A DNA stretch of 64,000 nt from Perca fluviatilis (taxonomy: Eukaryota; Chordata; Actinopteri; Perciformes; Percidae): assembly GCF_010015445.1 (NCBI RefSeq), contig NC_053119.1, positions 41,785,222 to 41,849,221 of the forward strand. Direction: 5' to 3'. Shown here in pieces: positions 61,656 to 64,000 of this stretch; positions within the stretch are counted from its first letter, which is position 1, and each line of letters starts with the position of its first letter. The notes under the pieces are model-generated. The model was given only the letters and a program-made list of their open reading frames with translations, did no database searches and was not told the origin of the DNA. A program made the translations under genes and the position numbers.

Positions 61656-62184
61656 GTAGAGCTGTAAAGATTTATCGATTAGCTGTTAACCATTCAATTA
61701 ATTGCCAGTTGTTGCCAAATGTTTGATTCATTTGTTATGAAAAGAAAGTAAAGATTCTTTTTTTCAGCTTGTTAAATGTGAATATGTTCTAGTCTCTTCT
61801 CTCCTCTGTGACAGTAAACTGAATAATCTTTGAGTTGTGGACAAAACAAGACATTTGAGAACATCTTTTTGGGCTTTGGGAAAGTTTTTGGGAAAGTTTT
61901 TTCACCATTTTCTAACAATTTGTAGACCAAACAACTAATCCATTAGTTGAGAAATAATCAACAGATTAAACAACAATGAAACATTTCTTTAGTTGCAGCT
62001 CTATATAATGGGTAGCACATTACATACAACCTACCTATGATTTTTATATGTCCATTCCAGAAACATGCACCAAACATGAAGCCGACATCATCTGCATGAT
62101 CTGCCTTCACAAAGCTGGGTCTGGTGTGTTTGTGTATCTCAGCACGGTATACAAACTCATACATGTAAACTGGAACACCCGCAT
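60795..62184 (-). CDS. Type-B carboxylesterase, C-terminal exons (gene continues off the window)
   Basis: Three minus-strand coding exons, 62035-62184, 61419-61491 and 60795-60984, join in phase (GT/AG at every boundary) into about 137 residues. These enzymes are alpha/beta-fold serine hydrolases that cleave ester, amide and thioester bonds, usually in the secretory pathway or ER. The KADHADDVGFMFG block holds the catalytic His of the triad (the DHxD motif). MMAYWSNFARSG and RLVIWPQYD are also family-typical. The C-terminus is AAAAAAEPGN, without an HxEL-type ER retrieval signal. The nucleophile and acid exons lie upstream beyond 62184 and were not found before 64000. Paralogue not assigned. 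Confidence 0.9.
61419..61491 (-). CDS. Carboxylesterase penultimate coding exon
   Basis: 73 nt; acceptor ATCTTCAG, donor GTGAGT. It encodes NITKDDERLCTTMMAYWSNF then ARS, a family-typical helix. Confidence 0.9.
61622..61652. repeat. (TA)n microsatellite
   Basis: About 15 TA units directly beside a MITE. Confidence 0.95.
61657..62003. mobile_element. hAT-type MITE, second copy of the 28639-28954 family
   Basis: The ends TAGAGCTGTAAAGATTTATC and TTAGTTGCAGCTCTA are inverted repeats. The interior shares GTGAATATGTTCTAG and TGAGTTGTGGACAAAACA with the copy at 28639-28954. The flanks ATATTATG and TATAATGG are only loosely similar. It lies in the carboxylesterase intron 32 bp from an exon end. 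Confidence 0.85.
62035..62184 (-). CDS. Carboxylesterase exon with catalytic His
   Basis: 150 nt; acceptor GTATTTAG, donor GTAGGT. It encodes DAGVPVYMYEFVYRAEIHKH, then FVKADHADDVGFMFGACFW and NGHIKII. The His in ADHADD is at the family's catalytic position. Confidence 0.9.
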
Positions 62185-62269
62185 CTAAATACACCAAGGA
62201 GATAAAAGACAAGAGGTGTATGCTTAAGGATAAAGGTCAAAGATCAAGAGCAATTAGCTAATCGATGCA

Positions 62270-62575
62270 GGGAATGATCGTCACTGTGCACAGGTGGTAG
62301 AGCCGACATCTGCCAATCGGTGGTTCGATCATTGGCCCTGCAGTCCCATGTCGAAGTGTCCTTGGGCAAGACACTGAACCCCAAATTGCCCCCGATGTTG
62401 CGCCATCGGAGTGTGAATGTGTGTGAGTGTTTATCTGATGAGCAGGTGGCACCTTGTATGACACAGTGTATGAATGTAATGTTTGTGAATGATGAATGGT
62501 ACTATGTAAAAGTGCTTTGAGTAGTCGTTAAGACTAGAAAAGCATTATATTAATACAGTCCATTTACAGGATGAT
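62270..62575 (+). mobile_element. tRNA-derived SINE-like repeat
   Basis: It contains GGTGGTTCGATCATTGG (B-box-like GGTTCGATC), then TCGAAGTGTCCTTGGGCAAG, and ends AAAGCATTATATTAATACAG TCCATTTAC, a widespread teleost retroposon. Limits approximate. Confidence 0.6.
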
Positions 62576-62990
62576 GTATGAACCATAGACTGTATAATAA
62601 TAATGGACAAAGCTTCTGGGCTTAGAACCATAAAGCTATAGTGCATAGTTTCTGTCTCCCCCATGAGGAATTCTAAGTAATGACAACAAAACTGCGCGTC
62701 CACATGATACAAGCTTTTTGTGATTGCGCACCACCCCCACCCCTCCTCCACCCAGTTGCTAGAAGCCAAGGAGGACACGCAGGATTAAACAAACATGATG
62801 GACTCTTCAGAAGAGGTCATTATCTTCACTCCAGTTTCTGCTCGAAAGTCGCCAGACGCCACAATCTTCTGAACATAGTCATACTGAGAAATCCAGAGAG
62901 AGTTGTGTGGAGTTGATAGTCTTAATTAACTTTGTAGCGTCTCATTTGGCTTGAATGTAACGGACGTTCGTTAATATCATAAAGTTACAC
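62576..62990. other. Dispersed repeat fragment upstream of the carboxylesterase exons
   Basis: It starts ACCATAGACTGTATAATAAT, and the inverse of this phrase occurs at about 59620-59642 (TATATACAGTCTATGGT). No exon of the carboxylesterase was found in it. Confidence 0.45.
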
Positions 62991-63232
62991 ACTTAGGGCC
63001 CTATCTTGCACTCAACGCAATTGCCTTTGTACACCGACGCATGTATCATTCCTATTTTGCACCCGACGCACAGCGGACTTTTCCCTCCACAGACGCACGT
63101 CGGGAAATTAGGGAATGTATGCGCTCCCGGGGGCGGTTCAGCGAAAAGAGGAGGCGTGTTCCGGCGCTAACGTTACTTTGTGCTATTCTGCAGTTTCAGA
63201 AAACAATTCCGCCACTGACCAGGAAAAACCTG

Positions 63233-63312
63233 GTCTAAAGTCAGTGGCGCTAGTCTAAAGTCAGTGGTGCTAGTCTAAAGTCAGTGGCGCTAGTCTAAAG
63301 TCAGTGGCGCGT
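63233..63312. repeat. 20-bp tandem repeat, four units
   Basis: GTCTAAAGTCAGTGGCGCTA repeated four times with one substitution, inside the Harbinger element. Confidence 0.95.
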
Positions 63313-63446
63313 TATTCAGATGCTATTTTAGGGGCGCATGCTTGGCCATAATGTAGCGTGTGCACAACGCGCATACACTTCTCTCATCTACAGCAGTTCC
63401 CATTTTTGAAAACCATACATAATTACAAAGGAAAATATTACTGAAA

Positions 63447-63659
63447 ATGCGCTTCATGTGTTTGGATAGATCAGGAGGCACTTTACAGTACAGTCCTCAA
63501 AACGTCGCAGCATTCTTTGTGGCTTGTTGTGTTTTACACATTTCCATGAGTCATGGATGTGTTGATGACATAAATGAGGAAATATTAGAGGACTTAAGGA
63601 GACGTGATGTTGAACTACGGTGGGATTGGACACTCCGGCGGAATCTGGTCCGGGAGTAA
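63447..63659 (+). pseudogene. Harbinger transposase C-terminal remnant
   Basis: The frame encodes MRFMCLDRSGGTLQYSPQN, VAAFFVACCVLH and ISMSHGC, which resembles the end of the DDE nuclease domain of HARBI1-like transposases (RSGG...YSP...CCxLHN). The catalytic part upstream is absent. It supports the superfamily call but makes no working enzyme. Confidence 0.65.
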
Positions 63660-64000
63660 TGTGCGATGCGCTCCTGATGGAGCGGGTGGACGGAGATGGA
63701 GTGGGGGGGGGAGGAGGAAGGGGCACAACAGGTGCAGGTGGTGCGTTTGGAGGCCCACGCTCCATGGCTGCAGCAATCCTCTCCAGACTTGAGGAGATGA
63801 GCCCGAGCAATCCGCCACGGAACAAGCGCCCTGCTCTTAAAGGGAATGTGAGATGACGCTCTGATTGGTTTATTGCACGTTACGCCCAAACCACACCTAG
63901 CTACTTCAGACCAACCCATTTTAGATTTGCGTCGGGCGCAAGACTCATTTATCCCGCCGGTAAAATAGCAACAGCGCCCGAGATCCGCCCACAAAGCTAC

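Larger units (their letters stand above)
62996..64000. mobile_element. PIF/Harbinger-derived element, right end beyond window
   Basis: The left end GGGCCCTATCTTGCACTCAA follows a TTA trinucleotide (62993-62995), the Harbinger-type target. The interior has CGACGCA/TGCGTCG motifs and a transposase remnant (63447-63659). Inverted sequence near the window end (GCGTCGGGCGCAAGA at 63929 on) suggests the right terminus is just outside. Confidence 0.7.

Noticed and set aside
63551..63994. 147-codon minus-strand frame near the window end
   Set aside because: GC-rich proline/serine sequence on the antisense of a Harbinger remnant; no domain and no splice support.

Overview
The window is vertebrate nuclear DNA, almost certainly from a ray-finned (teleost) fish. 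It has sparse small exons with GT/AG introns, very long (AC)n and (TC)n microsatellites, and a dense mix of repeats: Tc1, hAT MITEs, PIF/Harbinger, L2 and Rex1-like LINEs, Ty3/gypsy, and TTAA-flanked elements. A percomorph fish is plausible, but that is inference. No bacterial-type operon, CRISPR array, tRNA or rRNA gene was seen.

Two host genes can be read, both on the minus strand. The first is an apparently complete coding sequence for the KIAA0513 orthologue: eleven coding exons between 27652 and 5278, joining in phase to 423 codons plus stop. A 3' UTR probably runs down to about 1.9 kb. The first coding exon has only 14 nt of leader after a splice acceptor, so the promoter lies further right. 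A CpG- and CCAAT-containing patch near 59.4-59.6 kb is a candidate, not a demonstrated one. The second gene is the 3' end (last three coding exons, 62184 to 60795) of a type-B carboxylesterase whose upstream exons lie beyond the window.

From left to right: 1-1.9 kb intergenic; 1.9-5.3 kb the likely KIAA0513 3' UTR, with an insertion that itself carries a TTAA element; 5.3-27.7 kb the KIAA0513 coding exons. Their introns hold two inverted copies of a TTAA element with a 46-bp minisatellite, a dead Tc1, and a perfect-TIR element nested in an older repeat. Next come 28.6 kb a hAT MITE and 29.5-32.7 kb an L2-type LINE with a damaged reverse transcriptase. At 34.9-47.2 kb is a 12.3-kb TTAA-bounded structure filled by about 297 copies of a 38-bp repeat. 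At 47.6-54.0 kb is a young Ty3/gypsy element with nearly identical 389-bp LTRs. From 54.0 to 60.7 kb there are MITEs and intergenic DNA, at 60.8-62.2 kb the carboxylesterase, and from 63.0 kb to the end a PIF/Harbinger remnant.

The most interesting theme is three families of TTAA-flanked, short-TIR (piggyBac-like by target site) non-autonomous elements, two of which carry long internal tandem arrays. This suggests that satellite DNA here is born inside, and could be spread by, DNA transposons. Other points of note are a (GT)93 tract that replaces the polypyrimidine tract at the last KIAA0513 splice acceptor, and inverted TTAA elements on both sides of a single 78-bp exon.
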